Below, piece by piece: positions 49,905 through 59,119 of a DNA stretch of 64,000 nt (the stretch's first letter is position 1; the number at the start of each line of letters is the position of its first letter). Source of the stretch: Microbacterium sp. BR1 (GTDB lineage Bacteria; Actinomycetota; Actinomycetes; Actinomycetales; Microbacteriaceae). Below the pieces are notes generated by a model, which did not search any database, was not told where the DNA came from, and was given only the letters and a program-made list of their open reading frames with translations. The position numbers and the translations under genes were made by a program. The DNA lies in assembly GCF_002812725.1 (NCBI RefSeq), contig NZ_NMUN01000005.1, positions 124,001-188,000 on the forward strand, written 5' to 3'.

Positions 49905-51622
49905 GACACCACCGCCTGCGCGGGCTGGCGGGGGTCCGCGGCCGACTCGAGGAATCCCGTCCGCGCGTTGAGGTAGATCGCCTCGACCGCCGCGGCGTCC
50001 CGCGTGTACGGCGGCCAGCGCCGCACGTCGTGACCGCGCCGCTCGAGCTCGACGTAGACCTCGTCGTCGAAGCGGTCCTCGAGGAAGACGTGCGCCGCGA
50101 GGTAGTCGAACGGGGCGAACGAGTTCGGAAAGCTCCAGGTCGAGAATCGCGGCGCGTTCACGGCCTCCTGGAGGTCCATCCCGAAGTGGAACGCGTTCAC
50201 GAAGACCTGCAGCATGGCCTGCACCTGCATGTCGCCGCCGGGGCATCCGAACGGCATCACGCTGCCATCGTCTCGCACGGCCATCGCCGGGTTCGGGGTG
50301 AGCCGCGGGCGCTTGCCGGGCGCGACACCCGCGGGATGCGCCGGGTCGGGCCGCGACTGCAGTCCGCGCAGCGACGGCACGATGCCCGTGCCGGGGATGA
50401 CGGGGGCCGTCGAGGCTCCGTCCGACGGCGTCGCTGAGAACGCATTGCCCCACCGGTCGACGACGCACACGTAGCTCGTGCCACCCTCGCCGATGTGGCG
50501 CAGCTCGGCGGCGGAGATCGCGTCCGGAAGCGTCTGGGTCTCGCCGAAGAGTGCGGGCGGCAGCCCCGGGTGGGCGCGATCGGGATCGATTCCCGCGGCT
50601 CGCATGGCGATGTGCTCCCGCCCGAGGATGCGTTCCAGGGGTACATCGACGAACGCCGGATCACCGAAGTGGTGCTCGCGATCGGCGAAGACGGCCTTGA
50701 GCGCCTCGATCGAGGCGTGGATGTACTCCGCCCCGTTGTGCTCCATCCCGTCGAGACCGAACGCCTCGAGGATCAGCAGCGCCTCGGCCAGGATCGGCCC
50801 CTGACACCACGCCCCGCACGTCAGCAGCGTGAAGTCGCGCCACCGCGTCTCGACGACCGGCTCGTACCGCGAACGGAACTCGGCGAGGTCGTCGCGGCCG
50901 AGGTATCCGCCGTTCTCTTCGTGGTAAGCGACGATCCGCTCGGCGATCTCACCCTCGTAGAAGACGGCACGCGCCGCCTCGAGCGCGCTCGCACGCGAAC
51001 CGCCCGCCGCTCGCTCGGCATCGATCATGAGCTGGATCGTGCGCGCGAGATCCCGCTGCACGAAGCGCTCGCCGACCTCCGGCGGCCGACCGGCCGGCAG
51101 GTAGATCTTCTCGTTCGCCGGCCACTTGCGGTACCCCGCCTGGCGGTTCGCGATCCCGTTCGCGAGCAGCGGGAACACGGCGAAGCCGTCCCGGGCGAGA
51201 CGGAGCGCCGCCTCCGCCACGCGGGCGAAGGTCATCGTGCCGTAGTCGCGGAGCGCTGTGATCCAGGCATCGGGCGCCGCGGGCACCACCGTGCGCAGCA
51301 GCCCCGTGGGGATCGTGCCGTCGTGCTCGGTCATGAACAGGTCCGCGGGTATCCGCCGCGGCCACACCCCGAGGCCGTCGAGACTCACGGTCTCACCGTC
51401 GGCCATGCGGATCATGATCGGAGCGACGCCGGCGAAGTTGACCTCGTCGGCGTGCAGGACCGCGAGCGCCATCCCCGCGCAGCAACCCGCGTCCACTGCG
51501 TTGCCGCCGGCCTCGAGGATCGCGAAGGCGGCGGACGAGGCGAGGTAATGCCCCGAACTCGCCGAGTGGCGGGTTCCGAGGATCGCGGGGTTCGGGGCGG
51601 TCCAGCTGAACGGTGCGGTCAT
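49901..51622 (-). CDS. Gamma-glutamyltransferase-family enzyme, no signal peptide
   Basis: 573 residues of the Ntn-hydrolase fold. The N-terminal nucleophile of the small subunit is Thr 382 in GEGGTSYVCVVDRWGNAFSAT, and MPFGCPGGDMQVQ provides the oxyanion Gly-Gly. Large-subunit landmarks include GGNAVDAGCCAGMALAVLH. Self-cleavage before Thr 382 is expected. Unlike secreted glutathione-degrading enzymes it begins MTAPFSWTAPNPAILGTRHSAS without a signal peptide, so it should act in the cytosol, for example hydrolysing a gamma-glutamyl amide made by the glutamine-synthetase-like ligase at 60.6-62.2 kb. An IS element lies just upstream. Confidence 0.88.
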   Translation of the reverse strand: MTAPFSWTAPNPAILGTRHSASSGHYLASSAAFAILEAGGNAVDAGCCAGMALAVLHADEVNFAGVAPIMIRMADGETVSLDGLGVWPRRIPADLFMTEHDGTIPTGLLRTVVPAAPDAWITALRDYGTMTFARVAEAALRLARDGFAVFPLLANGIANRQAGYRKWPANEKIYLPAGRPPEVGERFVQRDLARTIQLMIDAERAAGGSRASALEAARAVFYEGEIAERIVAYHEENGGYLGRDDLAEFRSRYEPVVETRWRDFTLLTCGAWCQGPILAEALLILEAFGLDGMEHNGAEYIHASIEALKAVFADREHHFGDPAFVDVPLERILGREHIAMRAAGIDPDRAHPGLPPALFGETQTLPDAISAAELRHIGEGGTSYVCVVDRWGNAFSATPSDGASTAPVIPGTGIVPSLRGLQSRPDPAHPAGVAPGKRPRLTPNPAMAVRDDGSVMPFGCPGGDMQVQAMLQVFVNAFHFGMDLQEAVNAPRFSTWSFPNSFAPFDYLAAHVFLEDRFDDEVYVELERRGHDVRRWPPYTRDAAAVEAIYLNARTGFLESAADPRQPAQAVVS

Positions 51623-51666
51623 GCGCTTCCTCGTCTGTGGCGTGCGTGTGGCGGACGGAACCTCGG

Positions 51667-53398
51667 CTAGGTGCGTGGGTCAGATCCTTCCGTTAACGCG
51701 CCGGGGTGAATCCGGTGGATAGCGCGGGGTGCTGGGAGAATCGATTCATGACGGTGACTGCCAGCCTGGAGGGTCTGTTCGAGGTCGAGCCGGGTGAGGC
51801 GCGGGCGCCGGGATCGGCTGCACCGGCGGGTGCGGGCAAGACGTTCCGTGGGTATGACCAGGGGCAGTGTTTCCTGCTCCCGCCGAGTCTGGATGACTGG
51901 CTGGACGAGGATGATGAGGCCCGGTTCATCTCCGAGGTCGTCGAAGAGCTCTTGGATCTGACGCCGGTCTACGCGTCGTACGCGTCCGCCTCGGGTGCGC
52001 CTCCGTATGACCCGCGGATGATGTTGAAGCTGCTGCTGTTCGCGTACGCGACGGGCGTGACCTCGTCTCGTGAGTTGGAGCGGCGCTGCAAGCGCGATAT
52101 CGCCTTCCGGTGGCTGTCGGGCAACCAGGCGCCCGACTACCGGTCGCTGGCCCGGTTTCGTCGGCGTCACCTGGATGCCCTGCCGGGGTTGTTCCTGCAG
52201 GTGCTGCGGGTCTGCGCGGAGGCGGGGCTGGTGCGGTTGGGGCGGGTCGCGCTGGATGGCACGAAGCTGGCTGCGAACGCGTCGCGGCATAAGGCGATGA
52301 GCTATGACCGGATCGTGCCGAAGATCGATCAGCTCCAAGCCGAGGTCGCTGCGCTGCTCGCCGAGGCGGAGGCGGTCGATGAGGCCGAGGATCAGCAGTT
52401 CGGCCAGGACCGGCGCGGGGACGAGGTCGCCCCGGAGCTGGCCCGCCGTGAGGGGCGCCTGGCAAAACTACGTGCCGCGAAGGACGCGATCGAGGCCGAC
52501 GCCGCCGAGAAGGCGGCAGCCGTGGCGCGGAAGAAGGCCGACGCCGCCGGTCAGCCCCCTGAGCAGGCCGACGCGGCCGTCGCGACTGCGGTGGACACGG
52601 CGGCGCCGAAGCCGAAAGCGCAACGCAATTTCACCGATCCTGAGGCGCGGATGATGAAGACGGTCCGCGGCTTCGATTACGCGTTCAACGCGCAGGCCGT
52701 TGTCGATGAGGGCCACCAGATCGTGTTGAGCGCCGAGGTCACCCAGCAGGCCACCGATATCCAGCAGTTCGTCCCGATGGCCGAGCAGACCCTACGGAAC
52801 CTCGACGCGGCAGGAATCGAGCGTTCCCCAGAGGTCGTCCTCGCTGACGCGGGCTACTGCTCGGAAGCCAACCTCGAAGCCGCCGACGATCTGGACGCAC
52901 AGGTGTTGATCGCGACGGGACGGCAACGTCACGGCGAGAGCTTCCCTACCGCCGGCGCCCCGGACCCGGCCCCAGAGGACGCGAGCCGGCGGGAGCGGAT
53001 GGCGCACGCGCTGCGCACCGAGCAGGGCCGCACCGACTACGCGCGCCGCAAAGCCATCGTTGAACCCGCGTTCGGGCAGATGAAGACCCGGCAAAACGCC
53101 GGACAGCTCCGGCTACGCGGACTCGCCGGCGCCCAAGGCGAATGGCTACTCCACACGATCTGCCACAACCTCCGCAAGCTCCGCGTCGCTACAGCCGCCG
53201 GGCTGGCGCCCGCATAGGCCTCCCCAGGGGTCCCTGGGCGTCACAGCACGCACCGACAGTCGCCACGAGCCCCTCGCCGTGCGATCCCGCACGCTCTCAC
53301 ACCGCAACGGCCCGCCCGTTCCCGTTCGCGACCGTCAGCGCGCGATGCCAGAGTCAACGCCGCGCGCCACGCCACCCGATTCTGACCCGCGCACCTAG
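51667..53398. mobile_element. IS1182-family insertion sequence
   Basis: Ends CTAGGTGCGTGGGTCAGA (51667-51684) and TCTGACCCGCGCACCTAG (53381-53398) are inverted repeats matching at 17 of 18 positions. The outermost CTAG is palindromic, so it may be a 4-bp target duplication instead of part of the repeat. The element carries one intact transposase gene on the plus strand, opposite to the surrounding operon. It lies between amidase 2 and the gamma-glutamyltransferase gene; the amidase stop codon TAG falls within the right CTAG. Confidence 0.85.
51748..53217 (+). CDS. IS1182-family transposase
   Basis: 489 residues from ATG 51748. N-terminal DUF772-like domain: YDQGQCFLLPPSLDDWLDEDDEARFISEVVEELLD, PPYDPRMMLKLLLFAYATGVTSSRELERRCKRDIAFRWLSG. 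The DDE residues are visible as VALDGTKLAAN, VVLADAGYCSEANL and KAIVEPAFGQMKTRQNAGQLRLRG. The gene is uninterrupted, so the element should be competent to move. A hairpin (CCCAGGG 53223-53229 / CCCTGGG 53232-53238) directly follows the stop as a possible terminator. Confidence 0.93.
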   Translation: MTVTASLEGLFEVEPGEARAPGSAAPAGAGKTFRGYDQGQCFLLPPSLDDWLDEDDEARFISEVVEELLDLTPVYASYASASGAPPYDPRMMLKLLLFAYATGVTSSRELERRCKRDIAFRWLSGNQAPDYRSLARFRRRHLDALPGLFLQVLRVCAEAGLVRLGRVALDGTKLAANASRHKAMSYDRIVPKIDQLQAEVAALLAEAEAVDEAEDQQFGQDRRGDEVAPELARREGRLAKLRAAKDAIEADAAEKAAAVARKKADAAGQPPEQADAAVATAVDTAAPKPKAQRNFTDPEARMMKTVRGFDYAFNAQAVVDEGHQIVLSAEVTQQATDIQQFVPMAEQTLRNLDAAGIERSPEVVLADAGYCSEANLEAADDLDAQVLIATGRQRHGESFPTAGAPDPAPEDASRRERMAHALRTEQGRTDYARRKAIVEPAFGQMKTRQNAGQLRLRGLAGAQGEWLLHTICHNLRKLRVATAAGLAPA

Positions 53399-54825
53399 AG
53401 CACGGGGCGGCGGGCGATGACGTCGGCGACGGCCGCCTCCCACGTCAGACCGAACTCGAGCAACGCCCTGTCTGCCCGGTACGGTCCGACGAACTGCACG
53501 CCGATCGGCAGACCCGCCCGCGAGAACGTCATCGGCATCGCGAGGGACGGCATGGCGGTCGCGGTGATCCGGCTGCACGAGCGCTGCCACGCGTAGTAGC
53601 GGTCCATCGTGACCCCGTCGATCTCGGTCGGGTATTCCCACTCGACCGGGAACGGCAGGACCTGCACGCAGGGCGCGAGCACCATGTCGTAGTCCTCGAA
53701 GAGCGCCTGGAACCGGCGGAAGAGGCGCGTGCGCGCCCCCGCGGCCCGGGCGATCAGCGCCGCGTCGAATCCGCTGGCCCACGCGATGTCGTCCTTGAGC
53801 GTCTGCTTGACGAGCTCCGGATGCGCCGCCGCCTCCTCGCCGTGGCCGTCGAGGAATTCCAGCGACCGGAACGTCTCGAACACCAGATCCGCCTCGGACA
53901 GGTCGACGTCGACGGGGACGACCTCCGCCCCGAGGTCCGCGGCCAGTCGGGCAGCGGCATCCGTCGCCGCGCGCACCTCCGGGTCGAGGGGCAGACCGCC
54001 CAGGTCCGCGCTGTAGGCGATCCGCGTTCCCGCGAACGGCCGCGGGGCGAGGGCGAAGAACTGCGCGGGGTCTTCGTCGATCGCCATCGGCGCTCGACGC
54101 TCCGGCCCCGAGATCACGCCGAGCAGGGCCGCGGCGTCCGACACGTTGCGGGCCAGCGGGCCGAGGACCGAGCCCGGGTCCCACGCGTTCCCGGGACGGG
54201 CGGACGCGACGCGCCCCGCGGTGGGGCGCAGGCCCACGAGGTTGCCGAACGATGCGGGATTGCGGATGCTCCCGCCCAGGTCCGATCCGTCGGCGATGGG
54301 CAGCATGCCGCTCGTGACCGCGGCGGCCGCACCCCCGCTGCTGCCGCCCGCCGAACGCGCGGTGTCGTACGGGTTTCGGGTGACGCCGAAGACCTCGTTG
54401 AACGTGTGCGACCCGACACCGAACTCGGGCACGTTCGTCTTGCCGACGAACACGGCGCCGGCCTCGCGCATCTTCGACACGATCACGCTGTCCGCCGTCG
54501 CCACGTGGTCGACGTAGATCCGCGAGCCGTGGGTCGTGCGCAGCCCCGCGACGTCCATCAGATCCTTCACTGCGATCGGGATGCCGTGCAGCGGTCCCCG
54601 CGAGAGTCCGCGGGCGGTGAGGGCGTCGAGAGCGCGCGCGTCGTCGAGTGCTTCTTCGGCGCGCAGCGACACGATCGCGTTGATTTGCGGGTTCCGTTCT
54701 TCGATGCGGTCGAGATGCGCCGCGACGACCTCTTCGGCGCTGAACGCCCGGGTGCGGATGCCCTCGGCGAGCGCCCGCATCGTCAGCTCGGTCAGTGCGG
54801 ATCCGGTCGGTTTCGGTACGGTCAT
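53395..54825 (-). CDS. Amidase-signature-family hydrolase 2
   Basis: 476 residues from ATG 54825 (GGAGG AACGAG spacing). Triad Lys 87 (AVKDLMD), Ser 162 (SAGGSSGGAAAAV) and Ser 186 (DGSDLGGSIRNPA) intact. It shares the general design of amidase 1 (46076-47527), including the TTHG and GLRPTAGR segments, but differs in the C-terminal substrate half. The last codon and TAG stop coincide with the right end of the IS element. If CTAG is the target duplication, the native stop is restored and the protein is full length. Confidence 0.92.
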   Translation of the reverse strand: MTVPKPTGSALTELTMRALAEGIRTRAFSAEEVVAAHLDRIEERNPQINAIVSLRAEEALDDARALDALTARGLSRGPLHGIPIAVKDLMDVAGLRTTHGSRIYVDHVATADSVIVSKMREAGAVFVGKTNVPEFGVGSHTFNEVFGVTRNPYDTARSAGGSSGGAAAAVTSGMLPIADGSDLGGSIRNPASFGNLVGLRPTAGRVASARPGNAWDPGSVLGPLARNVSDAAALLGVISGPERRAPMAIDEDPAQFFALAPRPFAGTRIAYSADLGGLPLDPEVRAATDAAARLAADLGAEVVPVDVDLSEADLVFETFRSLEFLDGHGEEAAAHPELVKQTLKDDIAWASGFDAALIARAAGARTRLFRRFQALFEDYDMVLAPCVQVLPFPVEWEYPTEIDGVTMDRYYAWQRSCSRITATAMPSLAMPMTFSRAGLPIGVQFVGPYRADRALLEFGLTWEAAVADVIARRPVL

Positions 54826-54850
54826 CTCGTTCCTCCGGTTCGTTGGCGAC

Positions 54851-56368
54851 TCATGACGCGTCCTCGAGCAACATGCGAGCAACCTTCTCGCCCACCACGA
54901 TCGCGGGCATGGCGGTCGTCGCGCGCGGGATGCGCGGCATGATCGAGCAGTCGGCGATGCGCAGTCCCGCGATCCCGTGCACGCGGGCGCGGGCGTCGAC
55001 CACCGCGCGCGGGTCGCCGTCGACGCCCATCCGGCACGTGCCGACCGGGTGCCAGTAGTTGTCGGGATGCCGGTACAGGTGCGTGGTCAGCGCCGCGCGC
55101 GAGAACGTCTCGGGCCCGGGATGGATCTCGGCGCCGACAAGGGAGGACAGGGCGGATGTCGCGGCGAGCTCACGGAGGATCTCCGCCCCTTCGGCGAGCA
55201 TCGCCACGTCGGTGCCCTCGGCGTCGGAGAGGAACCGGTGGTCGATCCACGGCTTCGCCTCGGGATCGGCGCTGCGTACACGCACGAATCCGCGCGAGCG
55301 CGGCAGCAGGGCGGATGTCCCGATGCTCCAGCGCTTGTCGTCGCCGCGGTGCGTGGGGCTGTACGGAAGGAAATGCAGGTCGAAGGCCTCGGTCTCGAAG
55401 CTCGATGCCGCCTTGCCCATCGCCTGCTCGTCGGGGGTCCAGCCGGCCTCCCGCGCGGCGCGCATCTCGTCCGCCATCCGATCCGACCCCGCGAAGCTCA
55501 TGAGGAGGAACGGCTGATCGTGGAGGTTCTCGCCGACGCCCGGCAGGTGCTGCACGAGCGGAATGTCGAGGGGTGCCAGCTGGGAGTACGGGCCGATCCC
55601 GGAGCGCAGCAGGATGGTCGGCGAATTGTAGGCGCCGCCCGCGAGCACGACCGTGCCCGCGCGAACGACGACGTTCTCGCCCCCGTACCGCACGACGACC
55701 CCGGTGGCCGCGCCGTTCTCGACCAGCACCCGGTCAACGAGCGCGTCACCCACGATCCGCAGGGTCGGCAGCGACCGCACGGCGTCGAGGTAGGCGAAGG
55801 ATGCGTTGACGCGGACGCCGTCCTGGATGTTCATCGCCTCGGGGGCGAAGCCCGCCGACTCGTCGAGGCCGTTGAGCGAGGCGAGCCGCGGCATCCCGAC
55901 GGCCGGTGCCGCGTCGTACCAGGCGTGCTGCCAGGGAGTCAGCTCGGTCGCGGTGAACTGGCGCACCCGCATCCGGCGCATGCCCTCCTCGAAAAGGGGA
56001 ACCAGATCGTCGGCGGCCCAGCCGACGAGACCGGATTCGGCCCAGGCGTCGTAGTCGCGGCGATGCCCCCACGTCTGCGTGCATCCGTTGACGTCGGAGC
56101 TGCCGCCGATCGCGCGGGCACGCTCGAAACCGACCGTCCAGGGGTACGTGTCGCCCGAGTCGTAGCCCCAGTCGTGCGATCGGCCGAGCCGGGTCGCGTC
56201 GACGAAGTCGGCCGGCCAGGCGGGATCACCCTCCGGACCGAAGTCCGGACCCGCCTCGAGCACGAGCACGTCGTGCCCGGCCTCGGCGAGGCGCGCCGCG
56301 ACGACGCTGCCCGCCGTGCCGCCGCCGACCACGACGAACGCCGCTTCGGAGGGAAGGCCCGCGGTCAT
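54851..56368 (-). CDS. GMC-family FAD oxidoreductase
   Basis: 505 residues. FAD motif VVVGGGTAGSVVAARLAEAGHDVLVLEAG (residues 12-40), ARAIGGSSDVNGC (second flavin motif), VVLAGGAYNSPTILLRSGIG (GMC signature 2) and the C-terminal catalytic His in NYWHPVGTCRMG. GMC enzymes oxidise alcohols to aldehydes (choline, glucose, alkyl alcohols, polyethylene glycol). The resulting aldehyde could go to the aldehyde dehydrogenase at 59.1 kb. Coupled to the isochorismatase-like gene by ATGA. Confidence 0.9.
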   Translation of the reverse strand: MTAGLPSEAAFVVVGGGTAGSVVAARLAEAGHDVLVLEAGPDFGPEGDPAWPADFVDATRLGRSHDWGYDSGDTYPWTVGFERARAIGGSSDVNGCTQTWGHRRDYDAWAESGLVGWAADDLVPLFEEGMRRMRVRQFTATELTPWQHAWYDAAPAVGMPRLASLNGLDESAGFAPEAMNIQDGVRVNASFAYLDAVRSLPTLRIVGDALVDRVLVENGAATGVVVRYGGENVVVRAGTVVLAGGAYNSPTILLRSGIGPYSQLAPLDIPLVQHLPGVGENLHDQPFLLMSFAGSDRMADEMRAAREAGWTPDEQAMGKAASSFETEAFDLHFLPYSPTHRGDDKRWSIGTSALLPRSRGFVRVRSADPEAKPWIDHRFLSDAEGTDVAMLAEGAEILRELAATSALSSLVGAEIHPGPETFSRAALTTHLYRHPDNYWHPVGTCRMGVDGDPRAVVDARARVHGIAGLRIADCSIMPRIPRATTAMPAIVVGEKVARMLLEDAS

Positions 56369-57033
56369 CGCGACAGGAGCGCGTCGGAACCCACGGCGTT
56401 CGCGTCGGCGACGGTGCCGAAGTACGCCAGTACGTCGGCCGTGTCGACGAGGGCGTCCCGTTGCAGGTACTCGATCGCCTCGAGCGACGCGGTGTGCGCG
56501 CGCTCGCTCGATCCCCCGACGGCGTCCTGCACGACGCGCACGCGGTAGTCGTGCTGGTGGCCATCGACGAACGTGTAGTGGATGCACACGTCGGTGAGCC
56601 CGCCTATCAGGATCAGCGTCTCGGCTTTGTACGCCTTCAGCACGATCTCGAGCTCCGTGCCGAAGAAGGCCGAGTAGCGCCGCTTGCGGATGAGGAATTC
56701 CTCCGGCTCCGGCAGCAGCCAGGAGGCCAACTCGGTGCCGTCGTCGCCCTCGATGCAGTGCGGGCCCTCGACCCCGTCGAGCTCACGACCGATGTCCACG
56801 AGCGATGGCTTGTGCACCTCCTGGATGAATACGACCGGTACTCCCGCGGCGCGTGCGGCCTCGACGAGCGCGAGCTGCCGGGGCGCGCGCTCCGCGCGAC
56901 CGCCCATGATGGGGATGCCGCCCTCGCCGGGTGCGGACTCGCCGGCGCCCCCCTGGATGTCGACGACGATGAGAACGGCCCGCCCGACGATGTGCGCGCG
57001 TTGGGGCGTGGTGGACGCGATGGGCTTGGTCAT
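56365..57033 (-). CDS. Isochorismatase-family cysteine hydrolase (RutB/carbamoylsarcosine-amidase-like)
   Basis: 222 residues. The Asp-Lys-Cys triad is Asp 25 (LIVVDIQGG), Lys 117 (IRKRRYSAFFGTEL) and Cys 150 (GGLTDVCIHYTFVDG). Enzymes of this family hydrolyse ureidoacrylate (RutB), N-carbamoylsarcosine, nicotinamide or isochorismate. With a RutA-like oxygenase, RidA proteins and HyuAB in the island, a carbamoyl- or ureido-acid substrate is the best guess. Overlaps the phosphotriesterase gene (57030) and the GMC gene by 4 bp each. Confidence 0.9.
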   Translation of the reverse strand: MTKPIASTTPQRAHIVGRAVLIVVDIQGGAGESAPGEGGIPIMGGRAERAPRQLALVEAARAAGVPVVFIQEVHKPSLVDIGRELDGVEGPHCIEGDDGTELASWLLPEPEEFLIRKRRYSAFFGTELEIVLKAYKAETLILIGGLTDVCIHYTFVDGHQHDYRVRVVQDAVGGSSERAHTASLEAIEYLQRDALVDTADVLAYFGTVADANAVGSDALLSR

Positions 57034-58046
57034 GGCCGCTCCAGAAGTCGTCGAGGGGTGTGGATGAGGATCTGGTCGGCGACGGATGCGTCCCCGGCGA
57101 TCTGTGCGATCGCCGGTCCGATCCTGCGGAAGAGGTGGTCGTAGCCGTTGCCGCCGTTGCGGCGCAGGTTGGCTTGGGCCCAGACATCCTGCGCGATCAC
57201 GAGTTGAGAGGCGTATCCCTCGGAGAGCAGCCACTCGACCATTTCGAGCCGCTCTCCGTCGGTCGGGTTCCGCATCGCTGCGCTGCCGTAGTAGAAGTCC
57301 GAGCCGAACGTGTCGTAGGCGAGCACCGCACCCGCCTGGGCGACCTCGCGGTGATAGCCCTTGTCCCAGAACTCGTCCAAGTGGCCGATGATGACGCGGT
57401 CGGGACTCATCCCCTCCTCGAGCAGAACCTCGAGCACCGCCGTGCCGCCCTTGCCCCGGAAGGACTGGTGCGTGTACACGGTCGACCCCGTCTCGACCCC
57501 GGCTCGAGCGGCGGCGCGCAGCACACGCCATTCGGCATCGGTCACGGGCCAGCTCGTGCCGATCTCGCCCAGGAGGGCGGGACGGATCCCGGTGTCGCCG
57601 ATGCCGTCCGTCAACTCGCCTATGAGACGCGCGGCGAGTTCGTCGACCGATGCCGTCTTGACGTCGTCGGCCATGGTGTCCTCGACGTAGAAGCCGCAGC
57701 CCACCATGACGTGCACGCCCGCGCGCCGCGAGATCTCGGGCAACTCGGCGAGGCGGCGACCCATGCCGTCGAGCGTGAGCTCGACCACTCCCGACCCCCC
57801 GGCGGACGCGACGTGCGCGAGTTCCTGCGCCGCGACATCCGGATCGTCGAGCACGATGTTCTCGGGAATGGAGAGGAAGTTCCAGCGCAGGTACGCCATG
57901 AGCTCGGGGCCCATCGGCACGCCCACGGGCGGCAGCTCTTGGGGCTCCTTGGCCCAGATACGGAGGTCGCTCAGCAGGTGCTCGTGCATCGACGTGGGGC
58001 CGAGATCGGCTGCCTCGATCGGGCCGAGGACGGTGTGGATGGGCAT
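57030..58046 (-). CDS. Phosphotriesterase-family metal hydrolase (intact, subfamily II)
   Basis: 338 residues. Complete site: H21-E-H23, bridging Glu in LLGEIGTS, His in VYTHQSF, His in IIGHLDEF and Asp in VIAQDVWAQ. Sequence landmarks (VLGPIE, LSIPENIVLDDPDVAAQELA, RRNGGNGYDHLFRRIGPA) show it to be the catalytic relative of the two ligand-deficient proteins at 31663 and 47524. It is translationally coupled to the isochorismatase-like hydrolase, suggesting consecutive steps such as ring opening then amide cleavage (inference). Confidence 0.87.
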   Translation of the reverse strand: MPIHTVLGPIEAADLGPTSMHEHLLSDLRIWAKEPQELPPVGVPMGPELMAYLRWNFLSIPENIVLDDPDVAAQELAHVASAGGSGVVELTLDGMGRRLAELPEISRRAGVHVMVGCGFYVEDTMADDVKTASVDELAARLIGELTDGIGDTGIRPALLGEIGTSWPVTDAEWRVLRAAARAGVETGSTVYTHQSFRGKGGTAVLEVLLEEGMSPDRVIIGHLDEFWDKGYHREVAQAGAVLAYDTFGSDFYYGSAAMRNPTDGERLEMVEWLLSEGYASQLVIAQDVWAQANLRRNGGNGYDHLFRRIGPAIAQIAGDASVADQILIHTPRRLLERP

Positions 58047-58069
58047 GGATCTCCTCGGGGCTTCGAACC

Positions 58070-59077
58070 CTACGCGCCGAAGACGGCGCGACGGGGGTTG
58101 TCTACGTGGATGCCGCGCAGGATCTCGGGATCGATCCCCCGCTCGATCGCGAGCGCGGCGAACTCCTCGAACAGGAACGTGTAACCGGGCCCGCCGAGGG
58201 ACCGCATGTGCGATCGCTGGCAGACATCCTGCGACAGCAGAATCTTGTCCGCGTAGCCGGCGGCGATCAGCTGCTTCAGGTAGTCGATGCGGCGTTCGAT
58301 CTGCGGCATCACCAGGTTTCCGCCGATGCGGCAGGTCATCAGGCAGTCGTACTCGATGAACGCTCCGCGACGCAGCAGATCGAGCGCGTAGTCGACGCTC
58401 TTGACGGTGTCGGCGTGGCCGATCACGACGCGACCCGGGTCCACGCCCTCTTCCATCAGGATGTCGAGCTGCGCCGTACCGGTCGGGAACGTCGCCGCGT
58501 GGGTCGAGATCATGGCGCCCGTCTCGAGCGAGGCGCGCGCGGCGGCACGGAACGATCGCTCCTCGGTCGCCGTGATGTGCGACAGGTCGGACGCGATCTC
58601 GCCGATGATCCCCGCCCGCACGCCCGTGCCGGGGATCTCGTGCACGAGATCGCCGATCAGGTAGTCCGCGATCGCGTTGACCGAGTTGCGGTCGAACCAG
58701 CGCTTGTCGAGATAGTGGTCGTAGTAATGGCCGGTGCCGAGGATCACCTGCACGCCGGTCGCCTCGGCGATCGCCTTGGTGGCCAGGACGTTCGCCACCG
58801 AGCGCGAGCCAGTGTCGGCGTTCTGCTGCATGTCGTGCTGGTCCGCCCAGCCGATGGGCGCCGCATAGTCGCTCAACTCGCCGTTGGTCATGTCGATGAT
58901 CGTCGACCCGCCCGCGGCGGTGAAGGTCGCGAGCTCCGTCGCCATCTCGTCCCAGACGTTGAGATAGCCATCCTGCGGTGTTGTCAGCGTCATGTTGATG
59001 AACACATGCTCATGCGGCAGCGTCACACCCAACTGCTCCGGGCGCAGCGGGCCGGTCACGCTCTGGACGGTGTCCAT
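58070..59077 (-). CDS. Phosphotriesterase-family metal hydrolase (intact, subfamily I)
   Basis: 335 residues. H22-E-H24, Glu in IIGEIASD, His in ISTHAATF, His in VIGHADTV and Asp in LLSQDVCQ give a full binuclear site. Highly similar to the gene at 42515-43528. It stands 23 bp upstream of the subfamily II gene in the same operon, so two diverged members are co-expressed. The downstream product could handle a different lactone or ester stereoisomer. Confidence 0.87.
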   Translation of the reverse strand: MDTVQSVTGPLRPEQLGVTLPHEHVFINMTLTTPQDGYLNVWDEMATELATFTAAGGSTIIDMTNGELSDYAAPIGWADQHDMQQNADTGSRSVANVLATKAIAEATGVQVILGTGHYYDHYLDKRWFDRNSVNAIADYLIGDLVHEIPGTGVRAGIIGEIASDLSHITATEERSFRAAARASLETGAMISTHAATFPTGTAQLDILMEEGVDPGRVVIGHADTVKSVDYALDLLRRGAFIEYDCLMTCRIGGNLVMPQIERRIDYLKQLIAAGYADKILLSQDVCQRSHMRSLGGPGYTFLFEEFAALAIERGIDPEILRGIHVDNPRRAVFGA

Positions 59078-59119
59078 CGGGTTCCTTTCGGGGAGGTGGG
59101 GTGGAGCGGGCCGGGCGAA

